Source: Streptomyces sp. BV286
GTDB lineage: Bacteria > Actinomycetota > Actinomycetes > Streptomycetales > Streptomycetaceae
NCBI RefSeq assembly: GCF_019090165.1
Contig: NZ_JAHRIB010000029.1
Location: 1-64,000, forward strand
DNA length: 64,000 nucleotides
Reading direction: 5' to 3'
Below are positions 56,670 to 64,000 of this stretch, one piece after another. Under the pieces are notes generated by a model. The model made no database searches, was not told the origin of the DNA, and saw nothing but the letters and a program-made list of their open reading frames with translations. The position numbers and the translations under genes were made by a program. The stretch's first letter is position 1, and each line of letters opens with the position of its first letter.

Positions 56670-57947
56670 GTGAAGCGCAAGCTCATCGCGGCCGTCGGTG
56701 TCGCGGGCATGTTGATGTCGGTCGCGGCCTGTGGCGGCGACGACGGTGACAGTGGTGACAAGACGGGGGCCGACGGTTTCAAGGGCCAGACCCTGACCGT
56801 CTGGGCCATGGACGGCTCCACGCCGCCCGGCTGGACCAAGGACGTCACGGCCGCCTTCGAGAAGAAGACCGGCGCCAAGCTGAAGTTCGAGACCCAGCAG
56901 TGGAACGGCATCCAGCAGAAGATCACCACCGCGCTCTCCGAGGACAGCCCGCCGGACGTCCTGGAGGTCGGCAACACCCAGACGCCCGCCTACGCGGCCA
57001 CCGGCGGTCTCGCCGACCTGGCGGACCTCAAGGCGGAGATCGGCGCCGACTGGACCGAGGCCCTCAACGCGTCCTCGGTGTTCGACGGCAAGCAGTACGC
57101 GGCTCCCTGGTACTTCGCCAACCGCGTCGTCATCTACAACAAGAAGGTCTGGGCCGACGCCGGCATCAAGGACACCCCGAAGACCCGCGAGGAGTTCTTC
57201 GCGGACCTGAAGGCCATCGACAAGAAGACCGACGCCGAGCCGATCTACCTGCCCGGCCAGAACTGGTACTTCTTCGACGGCCTGACCATCGGCCAGGGCG
57301 CCGACCTGGTGAAGAAGGACGGCGACAAGTACGTCTCCAACCTCGCGGACCCGAAGGTCGGCAAGGCCATGGAGATCTACAAGAAGTATCAGGCCTTCTC
57401 CAAGGCCCCCAAGGACAAGGACGAGGCGACCCCGCAGCAGGCCGAGGTGTTCGCCAAGGGCAACGTCGGCGCCTTCGTCGGCATGGGCTGGGAGGCCGGC
57501 ACGGCCATCGCCGCCAACAAGAAGATCGAGAAGGACATCGGCTACTTCACCATCCCCGGTGAGACGGCCGACAAGCCGGAGGGCGTCTTCCTCGGCGGCT
57601 CCAACTTCGCGGTCGCGGCGGGCAGCAAGAAGCAGGAGCTCGCCAAGGAGTTCCTCAAGGTGGCCCTGTCCGACAAGTTCGAGGGCGCGCTCGCCAAGGA
57701 GAACGGCGTCATCCCGAACAAGGAGTCGCTGCAGTCCAACCTCGCGGGCAACGGCGCGGCCGAGGCGGCCGCCCCGGCCGCGGCCGGCGGAGGCACCACG
57801 CCGCTGATCCCCGAGTGGGCCGCCGTGGAGAACGACCCGAACCCGATCAAGGCCTACATGACCGCGGTCCTCAAGGGGAAGTCGCCCGCCGACGCCGCCA
57901 AGCAGGTCGAGTCCGAGATCAACAAGCGTCTCGCGCAGAGCAGTTGA
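56670..57947 (+). CDS. dasA: Chitobiose ABC transporter, substrate-binding lipoprotein DasA
   Basis: 425 residues. The N-terminus (KRKLIAAVGVAGMLMSVAAC) ends in a lipobox, with lipid-modified Cys near residue 21. Then comes a family 1-type sugar-binding fold (LTVWAMDGS, EVGNTQTPAYAATG). DasA binds N,N'-diacetylchitobiose for the DasBC permease and the MsiK ATPase, which is encoded elsewhere. GTG at 56670 with GAGGAGG five bases upstream. Confidence 0.94.
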   Translation: MKRKLIAAVGVAGMLMSVAACGGDDGDSGDKTGADGFKGQTLTVWAMDGSTPPGWTKDVTAAFEKKTGAKLKFETQQWNGIQQKITTALSEDSPPDVLEVGNTQTPAYAATGGLADLADLKAEIGADWTEALNASSVFDGKQYAAPWYFANRVVIYNKKVWADAGIKDTPKTREEFFADLKAIDKKTDAEPIYLPGQNWYFFDGLTIGQGADLVKKDGDKYVSNLADPKVGKAMEIYKKYQAFSKAPKDKDEATPQQAEVFAKGNVGAFVGMGWEAGTAIAANKKIEKDIGYFTIPGETADKPEGVFLGGSNFAVAAGSKKQELAKEFLKVALSDKFEGALAKENGVIPNKESLQSNLAGNGAAEAAAPAAAGGGTTPLIPEWAAVENDPNPIKAYMTAVLKGKSPADAAKQVESEINKRLAQSS

Positions 57948-58025
57948 GCGCCCGCCGGGGGCGGCCCGCCCGCCCCCGGCGCGTCGAACGACCTGTGACT
58001 CCTGACGGTGGAAGAGATGGCGAGC

Positions 58026-59027
58026 ATGTCAGTGCAGACAGAACGCACGGACACAGGCACGGCCGCGGCGCCCGGTGCCCGTAGGACCGACGTACCCCCA
58101 CCCGCCGACGACACGGGCCCGGCCACGGCCAGGAGGCGCGGCGGTGCGTCCGCCCCCTACCTGCTCCTGGTGCCCGCGCTGCTCGTCACCGCGGTGCTGC
58201 TCGGCTGGCCGCTGGTCAAGAACGGCATGCTGTCGTTCCAGAACCTCAACCCGCGCCAGCTGATCCTGCACCTCACCGAGTGGAACGGCGGCGACAACTA
58301 CAAAGAGGTCCTCGGCAGCGCGGACTTCTGGAAGGTCGTCCAGCGCACGGTCGTCTTCACCACCGTGAACGTCGTCCTCATCATGGTGCTCGGCACCCTC
58401 GTCGGCCTGCTCCTCGCCCGGCTCGGCAAGCGCATGCGGTTGGTGCTGCTGCTCGGTGTGGTGCTGGCCTGGGCGATGCCCGTGATCGCCGCGACCACCG
58501 TCTACCAGTGGCTGTTCGCCCAGCGCTTCGGCGTCGTCAACTGGCTGCTCGCCAAGGCGGGCTGGACGTCGATGGCCGACTACAACTGGTTCGGCTCCCA
58601 GCTCTCCACCTTCTCCGTGATCACCCTGGTGATCGTCTGGCAGTCCATCCCGTTCGTGGCGATCAACCTGTACGCCGCCACGACCACCATCCCGAAGGAG
58701 CTGTACGAGGCCGCCTCCATCGACGGGGCCGGGGTGTGGAAGAGCTTCACCCACGTGACCTTCCCGTTCCTGCGGCCGTTCCTGTGGGCGACGACCTTCC
58801 TGGAGGTCATCTGGGTCTTCAAGGCCTTCCCGCAGATCTTCGCGATGAACATGGGCGGACCCGACCGGCTCACCGAGACCCTGCCGATCTACGCGTTCGT
58901 CGAAGGCCCCGGCAACCAGCACTACGGGATGGGCGCGGCGATCTCGTTCCTGACGATCCTCATCCTGCTCGGCCTGACGGCCTACTACCTGCGAACCGTT
59001 CTCAAGCAAGAGGAGGACGAGCTGTGA
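58026..59027 (+). CDS. dasB: Chitobiose ABC transporter permease DasB
   Basis: 333 residues, six membrane helices after a ~40-residue cytosolic tail. The EAA loop EAASIDGAGVWKSFTHVTFP binds the ATPase (quoted at 20 residues). ATG 58026 has GGAAGAG nine bases upstream; ATG 58017 and GTG 58008 are too close to that site. GTGA overlap with dasC. Confidence 0.92.
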   Translation: MSVQTERTDTGTAAAPGARRTDVPPPADDTGPATARRRGGASAPYLLLVPALLVTAVLLGWPLVKNGMLSFQNLNPRQLILHLTEWNGGDNYKEVLGSADFWKVVQRTVVFTTVNVVLIMVLGTLVGLLLARLGKRMRLVLLLGVVLAWAMPVIAATTVYQWLFAQRFGVVNWLLAKAGWTSMADYNWFGSQLSTFSVITLVIVWQSIPFVAINLYAATTTIPKELYEAASIDGAGVWKSFTHVTFPFLRPFLWATTFLEVIWVFKAFPQIFAMNMGGPDRLTETLPIYAFVEGPGNQHYGMGAAISFLTILILLGLTAYYLRTVLKQEEDEL

Positions 59028-59863
59028 AGCGCCCCGTCTCTTCCGCGGTGTCCCGGATCTGGCCCAACGCGGCGGCCCTCGCCCTCTTCGTCGTCTTCGC
59101 GTTCCCCGTCTACTGGATGTTCGCGACCGCGCTGAAGCCGACCGGCGACATCATCGCGGACGACCCGGTCTTCGTGCCGACCGACATCACGCTCGACCAC
59201 TTCCGACGGGCCCTGGACGCCGACCACTTCTGGACGCTGGTCGGCAACTCCCTGACGGTGACCGTCCTCGCGGTGGCCTTCTCCCTCATCATCGCGCTGC
59301 TCGCGTCCTTCGCGCTGGCCCGCATGCGGTTCAAGGGCCGTCGCGGCTTCCTTCTGACCTTCATGATCGCGCAAATGGCGCCGTGGGAGGTCATGGTCAT
59401 CGCGATCTACATGATCGTGCGCGACGCCGACCTGCTCAACAGCCTCGTCCCGCTCACCCTCTTCTACATGATCATGGTGCTGCCCTTCACCGTCCTGACG
59501 CTGCGCGGGTACGTCGCCGCCGTGCCGAAGGAGCTGGAGGAGTCGGCGATGGTGGACGGCTGCACCCGCAGGCAGGCCTTCGTGAAGGTCATCTTCCCGC
59601 TGCTCGCCCCCGGACTGATGGCCACCTCCCTCTTCGGCTTCATCACCGCGTGGAACGAGTTCCCGCTCGTCCTGATCCTCAACAAGGACGCCGAGAAGCA
59701 GACGCTCCCCCTGTGGCTCTCCAGCTTCCAGACGACGTTCGGCGACGACTGGGGGGCCACCATGGCCGCGGCCTCGCTCTTCGCCATCCCGATCCTGGTC
59801 CTCTTCGTCTTCCTCCAGCGCAAGGCCGTCAGCGGACTCACCTCCGGCGCGGTGAAGGGATAA
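59024..59863 (+). CDS. dasC: Chitobiose ABC transporter permease DasC
   Basis: 279 residues, six membrane helices. EAA loop ELEESAMVDGCTRRQAFVKV, with Cys at a position more often occupied by Ala or Gly. Starts with a GTG overlapping the dasB stop. No ATPase gene follows; in Streptomyces the shared ATPase MsiK powers the complex. Confidence 0.93.
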   Translation: MKRPVSSAVSRIWPNAAALALFVVFAFPVYWMFATALKPTGDIIADDPVFVPTDITLDHFRRALDADHFWTLVGNSLTVTVLAVAFSLIIALLASFALARMRFKGRRGFLLTFMIAQMAPWEVMVIAIYMIVRDADLLNSLVPLTLFYMIMVLPFTVLTLRGYVAAVPKELEESAMVDGCTRRQAFVKVIFPLLAPGLMATSLFGFITAWNEFPLVLILNKDAEKQTLPLWLSSFQTTFGDDWGATMAAASLFAIPILVLFVFLQRKAVSGLTSGAVKG

Positions 59864-59872
59864 CGCCACCCG

Positions 59873-61366
59873 ATGACCACCATCGTCTCCGGCACGGACA
59901 CGCTGACCCGCGACGCCCTTGCCGTCCTGCAGCCCGGCTTCACCGGGACCTCCGCCCCCTCCTGGCTGCTGCGGCGGCTCGGTGAGGGCCTCGCCTCCGT
60001 CGGCCTCTTCGGCCGCAACATCGCCTCACCCGCCCAACTCGCCTCCCTGACCGCCCAGTTGCGCGCGGAGCGGGGCGACGTACTGGTCGCCATCGACGAG
60101 GAGGGCGGTGATGTCACGCGCCTGGAGGTGCGGACGGGCTCGTCGTTCCCCGGCAACCACGCGCTGGGCGCGGTCGACGACGTGACGCTGACCGAGGCCG
60201 TGGCCCACGAGCTGGGCCGCCGGCTGGCCGCCTGCGGGGTGAACCTCAACTGGGCACCGTCCGCGGACATCAACTCCAACCCCGACAACCCCGTCATCGG
60301 CGTAAGGTCCTTCGGCGCCGACACGGCCCTGGTCGCCCGGCACACCGCCGCGTACGTCCGCGGGCTCCAGTCCGCCCATGTCGCCGCCTGCACCAAGCAC
60401 TTCCCGGGGCACGGCGACACCGCGGTCGACTCCCATCACGCGTTGCCGCGCATCGACGCGGAGCTGTCGGTCCTGCAGTCGCGGGAGCTGGCCCCGTTCC
60501 GCGCGGCCATCGAGGCCGGCACCCGCGCCGTGATGAGCGCGCACATCCTGGTACCCGCCCTCGACCCGGCCCACCCCGCGACCCTCTCCCGCCGCGTCCT
60601 CACCGGGCTGCTGCGCGAGGAACTCGGCTACGACGGGCTGATCGTCACCGACGGTATGGAGATGCGGGCCATCTCCGCGACCTACGGCATCGAACGGGGC
60701 AGCGTCCTCGCGATCGCCGCGGGCGCCGACGCCATCTGCGTGGGTGGCGGGCTCGCGGACGACGCGACGGTCCTGCGACTGCGGGACGCGCTGGTCATGG
60801 CGGTCCGCTCGGGCGAACTCGCCGAGGAACGGCTGGCGGACGCGGCGGCCCGGGTACGGGACCTGGCGTCCTGGACCGCCTCGGCCGCCGCGGGGCCGGC
60901 ATCCGCCGCCGACGAACTCGACCCCGGGATCGGTCTGGTGGCGGCCCGCCGCGCGCTGACCGTCACCCGCGGTCCGCACTGCGCGCCGCTCACCGGGGCG
61001 CCGTACGTCGCGGCCCTCACCCCCGTCGCCAACATCGCCGTCGGGGACGAGACCCCCTGGGGCGTCGGCGCCGAGCTGCGCCGCAGGCTGCCGGGCACGG
61101 AGACCGGGAGCTTCTCGGGGGAGGGGGCCGGGGCCGAGGCGCTCGCGGCCGCCGGGCCGAGCCGGGTGGTCGCCGTCGTGCGCGACGTCCACCGGCACGG
61201 CTGGATGGCCGAGGCGCTCGACGTGCTGGTCACCGCCCGGCCGGACACGGTCGTGGTCGAGATGGGCGTACCGCAGGCTCCGCCCCGGGGCGCCCTCCAC
61301 ATCGCCACGCACGGCGCGGCCCGGGTGTGCGGCCTCGCAGCGGCGGAGGCCATCACGGCCCTGTGA
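59873..61366 (+). CDS. dasD: GH3 beta-N-acetylglucosaminidase DasD
   Basis: 497 residues. GH3 signatures: AIDEEGGDVTRL, KHFPGHGDTAVDSHHALP (the NagZ-type His/Asp acid-base loop), and VTDGMEM with the Asp nucleophile. No signal peptide, so it would hydrolyse imported chitobiose to GlcNAc in the cytosol. Starts 9 bases after dasC, making a four-gene das operon. The C-terminal ~130 residues form an extra domain. Confidence 0.92.
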   Translation: MTTIVSGTDTLTRDALAVLQPGFTGTSAPSWLLRRLGEGLASVGLFGRNIASPAQLASLTAQLRAERGDVLVAIDEEGGDVTRLEVRTGSSFPGNHALGAVDDVTLTEAVAHELGRRLAACGVNLNWAPSADINSNPDNPVIGVRSFGADTALVARHTAAYVRGLQSAHVAACTKHFPGHGDTAVDSHHALPRIDAELSVLQSRELAPFRAAIEAGTRAVMSAHILVPALDPAHPATLSRRVLTGLLREELGYDGLIVTDGMEMRAISATYGIERGSVLAIAAGADAICVGGGLADDATVLRLRDALVMAVRSGELAEERLADAAARVRDLASWTASAAAGPASAADELDPGIGLVAARRALTVTRGPHCAPLTGAPYVAALTPVANIAVGDETPWGVGAELRRRLPGTETGSFSGEGAGAEALAAAGPSRVVAVVRDVHRHGWMAEALDVLVTARPDTVVVEMGVPQAPPRGALHIATHGAARVCGLAAAEAITAL

Positions 61367-61447
61367 CCCGCCGCGTTCACGGGGCGCCGGGCCCGCGGGA
61401 GCGCGGGGAACGGGTTTCCAGGGGCTGCGGCAACCAACTGCTTTCAG

Positions 61448-61476
61448 AGGCGCGGGGAACTGCGCGACCAGCCCCC
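61448..61476 (+). repeat. Dispersed Streptomyces word GGCGCGGGGAACTGCGCGAC
   Basis: This string recurs in many Streptomyces genomes as an extragenic repeat, to my knowledge. A partial reverse copy (TTCCCCGCGCCCCTGCC) lies at about 44117-44133, and GAGCGCGGGGAACGGG at 61399. Confidence 0.5.
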
Positions 61477-61524
61477 CCCGGGCCCGCACTCGACCACCGA
61501 CCAGGCGGCAGCACCGCCGAACGA

Positions 61525-61561
61525 AAGGCGCCGGACTCCCACGGGGGGAGCCCGGCGCCTT
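61525..61561. terminator. Bidirectional terminator between dasD and nagB
   Basis: AAGGCGCCGG (61525-61534) pairs with CCGGCGCCTT (61552-61561); inside it CTCCC pairs with GGGAG. It lies between convergent genes. Confidence 0.75.
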
Positions 61562-61581
61562 CCACGTACCTCCGAGAACCG

Positions 61582-62367
61582 CTAGATCCCCTGCCAGGCA
61601 GGCTTGTTGGAGTACGTGTGCCGGAAGTAGTCCGCCAGCTTCAGCTTGGAGGCGGCAGCCTCGTCCACCACGACCGTGGCGTGCGGGTGCAACTGGAGCG
61701 CGGAGGCCGGGCACACCGCCGCGACGGGGCCCTCGACGGTCGCCGCCACGGCGTCGGCCTTGCCCTCACCGGTGGCGAGGAGCACCAGGTGCCGGGCCTC
61801 CAGGATCGTCCCGATCCCCTGGGTGATCACGTGGTGCGGCACCTGCTCGATGTCGCCCTCGAAGAACCGGGCGTTGTCGACCCGTGTCTGCTCGGTCAGC
61901 GTCTTGATCCGGGTACGGGAGGCGAGCGAGGAGCACGGTTCGTTGAACCCGATGTGCCCGTCGGTGCCGATCCCGAGCAACTGGAGATCGACCCCGCCCG
62001 CGTCGCCGAGCGCCTTGTCGTACGCCTCGCACGCGGCGCGTACGTCCTCGGCGGTCCCGTCGGGCCCCATGAACGCCGCCATGCCGATCCCGAGCGGCTC
62101 CAGCACCTCGCGCCGCAGCACGGACCGGTACGACTCGGGATGCTCGGCCGGCAGCCCCACGTACTCGTCGAGCTGTGCGACCCGGGTCCGCGAGGCGTCC
62201 ACTGCCCCGGAGCCCACCTTCGCCGCCAGCGCCTGGTAGATGGGCAGGGGGGTCGAACCGGTGGCCACCCCGAGCAGGGCGTCGGGCTTGCGCCGGATCA
62301 ACTCCGCCATGGCCTCGGCAATGAGCTCGCCACCCGCCTTGGCGTCCGGAACGATGACAACTTCCAC
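61582..62367 (-). CDS. nagB: Glucosamine-6-phosphate deaminase
   Basis: 261 residues. Converts GlcN-6-P to fructose-6-P and ammonia, draining the DasR effector pool. GIGTDGHIGFNEP holds the catalytic Asp, His and Glu; LGVATGSTP binds phosphate. A dre lies 39-54 bases before the start, so it belongs to the DasR regulon. The nagA deacetylase is not in this window. Confidence 0.95.
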   Translation of the reverse strand: MEVVIVPDAKAGGELIAEAMAELIRRKPDALLGVATGSTPLPIYQALAAKVGSGAVDASRTRVAQLDEYVGLPAEHPESYRSVLRREVLEPLGIGMAAFMGPDGTAEDVRAACEAYDKALGDAGGVDLQLLGIGTDGHIGFNEPCSSLASRTRIKTLTEQTRVDNARFFEGDIEQVPHHVITQGIGTILEARHLVLLATGEGKADAVAATVEGPVAAVCPASALQLHPHATVVVDEAAASKLKLADYFRHTYSNKPAWQGI

Positions 62368-62405
62368 GCTGGGCCTGCCGTTCTGAGAGGGAACTCACCT
62401 GCATA

Positions 62406-62421
62406 TGTGGTATAGACCAAT
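62406..62421. promoter_or_regulatory. dre operator upstream of nagB
   Basis: TGTGGTATAGACCAAT, dre core TGGTxTAGACCA with one change, just before the nagB promoter side. Confidence 0.85.
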
Positions 62422-62499
62422 CTAGCAGAACGCTCCTTCCCGGTCACCGCTGCCCGGCTGCTCCTTCCGCCCGCCGTTTTCCCTGTCGCCCGCTCTAGA

Positions 62500-63141
62500 A
62501 TGCGCCGCATGGTGAGCAGCCAGGACGTCACGGGCACCGCCGGGCCGGTCCCCAGGCCGCGCGGCCGCCCCCGTTCCTTCGACCGCGAGACCGCACTGGA
62601 GAAGGCGATCCTCGCCTTCTGGGAGCACGGCTACGAGGCGACCTCCGTCGCCGGCCTCGCCGAGGTCATGGGCATCGGCGTCCCCAGTCTCTACGCCGCC
62701 TTCGGCGACAAGCGCTCCCTCTTCGGGGAGGTCGTGGACGCGTACGGCGCCCGGTACGGCGCGTTCCGCGACCGCGCTCTCGCCGAGGAGCGGACGGCCC
62801 GCGCCGCGGTGGAGCGGATGCTGCGCGAGGCCGCGGCAGAGTTCACCGAGCCCGGCCGCCCGCCCGGCTGCCTGGTCCTCCACGCCGCGACCAACTGCAC
62901 CACCCCCGAGGTGGAGGCCTCCCTGCGGGACCGGCGCAGGGCGGACATCGCCGCCGTGGAGCACCGCGTACGGGCCGGTGCCGACGCGGGTGAGCTGCCC
63001 CCGGACACGGACGCGGCAGCCCTGGCCCGCCATGCCGGCGCCATGATCCAGGGCATGTCCCAGCAGGCGCGCGACGGTGCCACCAAGGAGGAACTGGAGG
63101 CGCTCGCCGAACTCGCGATGCGAATCTGGCCCCGCCCGTGA
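62500..63141 (+). CDS. TetR-family regulator
   Basis: 213 residues. Residues ~20-70 hold the helix-turn-helix (VMGIGVPSLYAAFGDKRSLF) after an RPRGRPRSFDRE arm. The C-terminal part has the TetR_C form of the AcrR type. ATG 62509 is an alternative start; no clear ribosome site. Divergent from nagB and may share its intergenic region, but lacks a proven link to GlcNAc metabolism. Confidence 0.85.
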   Translation: MRRMVSSQDVTGTAGPVPRPRGRPRSFDRETALEKAILAFWEHGYEATSVAGLAEVMGIGVPSLYAAFGDKRSLFGEVVDAYGARYGAFRDRALAEERTARAAVERMLREAAAEFTEPGRPPGCLVLHAATNCTTPEVEASLRDRRRADIAAVEHRVRAGADAGELPPDTDAAALARHAGAMIQGMSQQARDGATKEELEALAELAMRIWPRP

Positions 63142-63166
63142 ACCGCTCGGGGTTAGGCTGCGTGGT

Positions 63167-63213
63167 GGATGTAGGACGTGAGTTGTTGGATTGAGAGACA
63201 ACAACAAACATCC
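63167..63213 (+). other. Structured intergenic hairpin
   Basis: GGATGT (63167-63172) pairs with ACATCC (63208-63213) and, inside it, GTTGTT (63182-63187) with AACAAC (63200-63205). A nested stem of this kind suggests a structured RNA leader, a small RNA or a complex operator. Confidence 0.4.
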
Positions 63214-63233
63214 GTCAACGCATGGACACTCAC

Positions 63234-63249
63234 AGTGGTCTAGTCCACA
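63234..63249. promoter_or_regulatory. Orphan dre operator
   Basis: AGTGGTCTAGTCCACA, a strong dre match, in the 412-base gap between the TetR gene and the sensor-kinase gene. No GlcNAc gene is adjacent. Confidence 0.8.
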
Positions 63250-63309
63250 ATGCTTACGCGACGCTTGAGAACGCAACTGCACGATCAAGCCAGCTGAACG
63301 ACCAAGCCT

Positions 63310-63334
63310 CCGCCTTCCCCGCACAGGAAGGCGG
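63310..63334 (+). terminator. Possible terminator of a short transcript
   Basis: CCGCCTTCC (63310-63318) pairs with GGAAGGCGG (63326-63334) over a 7-base loop. It would end a short RNA started near the dre site. No T tract. Confidence 0.4.
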
Positions 63335-63553
63335 ATCGAGGAACCGGCGCTCTCTGCCCTGACTGCACCGGCTCCTCATCCTTCGGCCGATCGGGACCGC
63401 ACACCCCGCGGCCGATGTTGCTCCGGGCTGCGGTGCCGGGAGGGTTGAGGGTCCCTCCCAGGCGCCGCGGCCCGCGGGTGTCTCCGGGGCCGCGCGGGTG
63501 GCCGATTTCGGGCCTTGTCGCACGCGGCGGGTACGCTCGCACACGTGCCCTCC

Positions 63554-64000
63554 ATGAACGATCTCGTACGCCAGCACACGGCCCTCGGTGACTCCGACCT
63601 CGAGTGGCTGCATCTGCTGGTCTCGGAGTGGCAGCTGCTCTCCGACCTCTCCTTCGCCGACCTCGTCCTGTGGGTCCCCACCCGCGACGGCACCCGCTAT
63701 GTCTCGGTCGCCCAGATGCGGCCCAATACCGGCCCCACCTCCTACCAGGACGACATGGTCGGCCACCTCGTGCCGCGCGGCCGCCGCCCCATGCTGGACG
63801 CCGCCCTGGACGAGGGCCGGATCGTGCGCGAGGGCGACCCGGAGTGGCGCGAGGAGGTGCCCGTCCGGGTCGAGTCCATCCCCGTGCGCAGGGAGGGCCG
63901 CGTCCTCGGCGTCATCGCCCGCAACACCAACCTCCTCACCGTGCGCACGCCCTCGCGGCTGGAACTCACCTATCTGCAGAGCGCGTCCGACCTGGCGCAG
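63554..64000 (+). CDS. PdtaS-like sensor histidine kinase, N-terminal GAF part (3' truncated)
   Basis: 149 codons to the window edge, start ATG 63554 (GTG 63545 also in frame). The visible GAF domain has WQLLSDLSFADLVLWVPTRDG and VESIPVRREGRVLGVIARNTN in parts; it matches the N-terminus of Streptomyces cytosolic sensor kinases of the PdtaS type as I recall. The kinase core lies beyond the window. The long upstream gap contains an orphan dre. Confidence 0.8.
   Translation, partial: MNDLVRQHTALGDSDLEWLHLLVSEWQLLSDLSFADLVLWVPTRDGTRYVSVAQMRPNTGPTSYQDDMVGHLVPRGRRPMLDAALDEGRIVREGDPEWREEVPVRVESIPVRREGRVLGVIARNTNLLTVRTPSRLELTYLQSASDLAQ

Noticed and set aside
63250..63297. A 15-codon ORF after the orphan dre
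   Set aside because: It has no ribosome-binding site and no recognisable sequence, so it cannot be supported as a gene.

Overview
The window is high-GC actinobacterial DNA and almost certainly comes from a Streptomyces. The gene content points there (wblC, sigR-rsrA, dasR-dasABCD, epi-isozizaene synthase with CYP170A, nrdABS), as do the frequent GTG starts and the many ATGA/GTGA stop-start overlaps. The species cannot be named from the sequence alone. Gene names rest on motifs and on recalled family sequences, not on a database search.

Region 1 (1-7.7 kb) is DNA repair and redox: the 3' end of an AdnB-like helicase-nuclease gene, an M20 peptidase, nudC, a mycoredoxin gene, uvrD2 and the antibiotic-response regulator wblC. 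As I recall it, the same order (adnB, nudC, mycoredoxin, uvrD2, whiB7, then an ABC1 kinase, a metalloprotease, a Lon-like PDZ protease and UPF0182) is found in Mycobacterium, so this is old core synteny. wblC sits behind a leader of about 600 nt holding an upstream ORF and an intrinsic terminator, which looks like an attenuator.

Region 2 (7.7-26.5 kb) holds an ABC1/UbiB kinase plus ThiF-like operon, a YgjP-type metallopeptidase, a TerD-AIM24 fusion followed by two AIM24 genes, a Nudix/metalloprotease pair, an SDR protein, moaE, the PDZ-Lon protease, the large UPF0182 membrane protein, and a Sel1/TPR gene between two identical initiator tRNA genes.

Region 3 (26.6-36.1 kb) runs through a Fur-family regulator, a CBS protein, hisN, a TetR regulator, an SMR exporter, rsgA, aroA, an M50 peptidase, an SRAP protein, an alpha/beta hydrolase, and the thiol-stress pair sigR-rsrA. 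Perfect sigma-R promoters (GGAAT-N18-GTT) lie before sigR and before the mycoredoxin gene.

Region 4 (36.1-44.9 kb) is an unusual group: three roadblock/LC7 proteins, a DUF4388-like protein and a low-complexity Pro-Glu repeat protein. It is followed by a long repeat-rich gap, an HD-GYP membrane protein, a degenerate HD paralogue, a TPR protein and peptide deformylase.

Region 5 (45.2-52.7 kb) carries the albaflavenone genes (sesquiterpene synthase plus P450) and the class Ia ribonucleotide reductase genes nrdA-nrdB-nrdS, under an adenosylcobalamin riboswitch and a pair of NrdR-like boxes.

Region 6 (52.7-64 kb) carries a monocarboxylate permease, then the N-acetylglucosamine/chitobiose system: dasR, dasA-dasB-dasC, dasD and nagB. 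dre operators (DasR sites) lie between dasR and dasA and before nagB, and one more lies in a structured 412-nt gap before a truncated sensor-kinase gene at the right edge.
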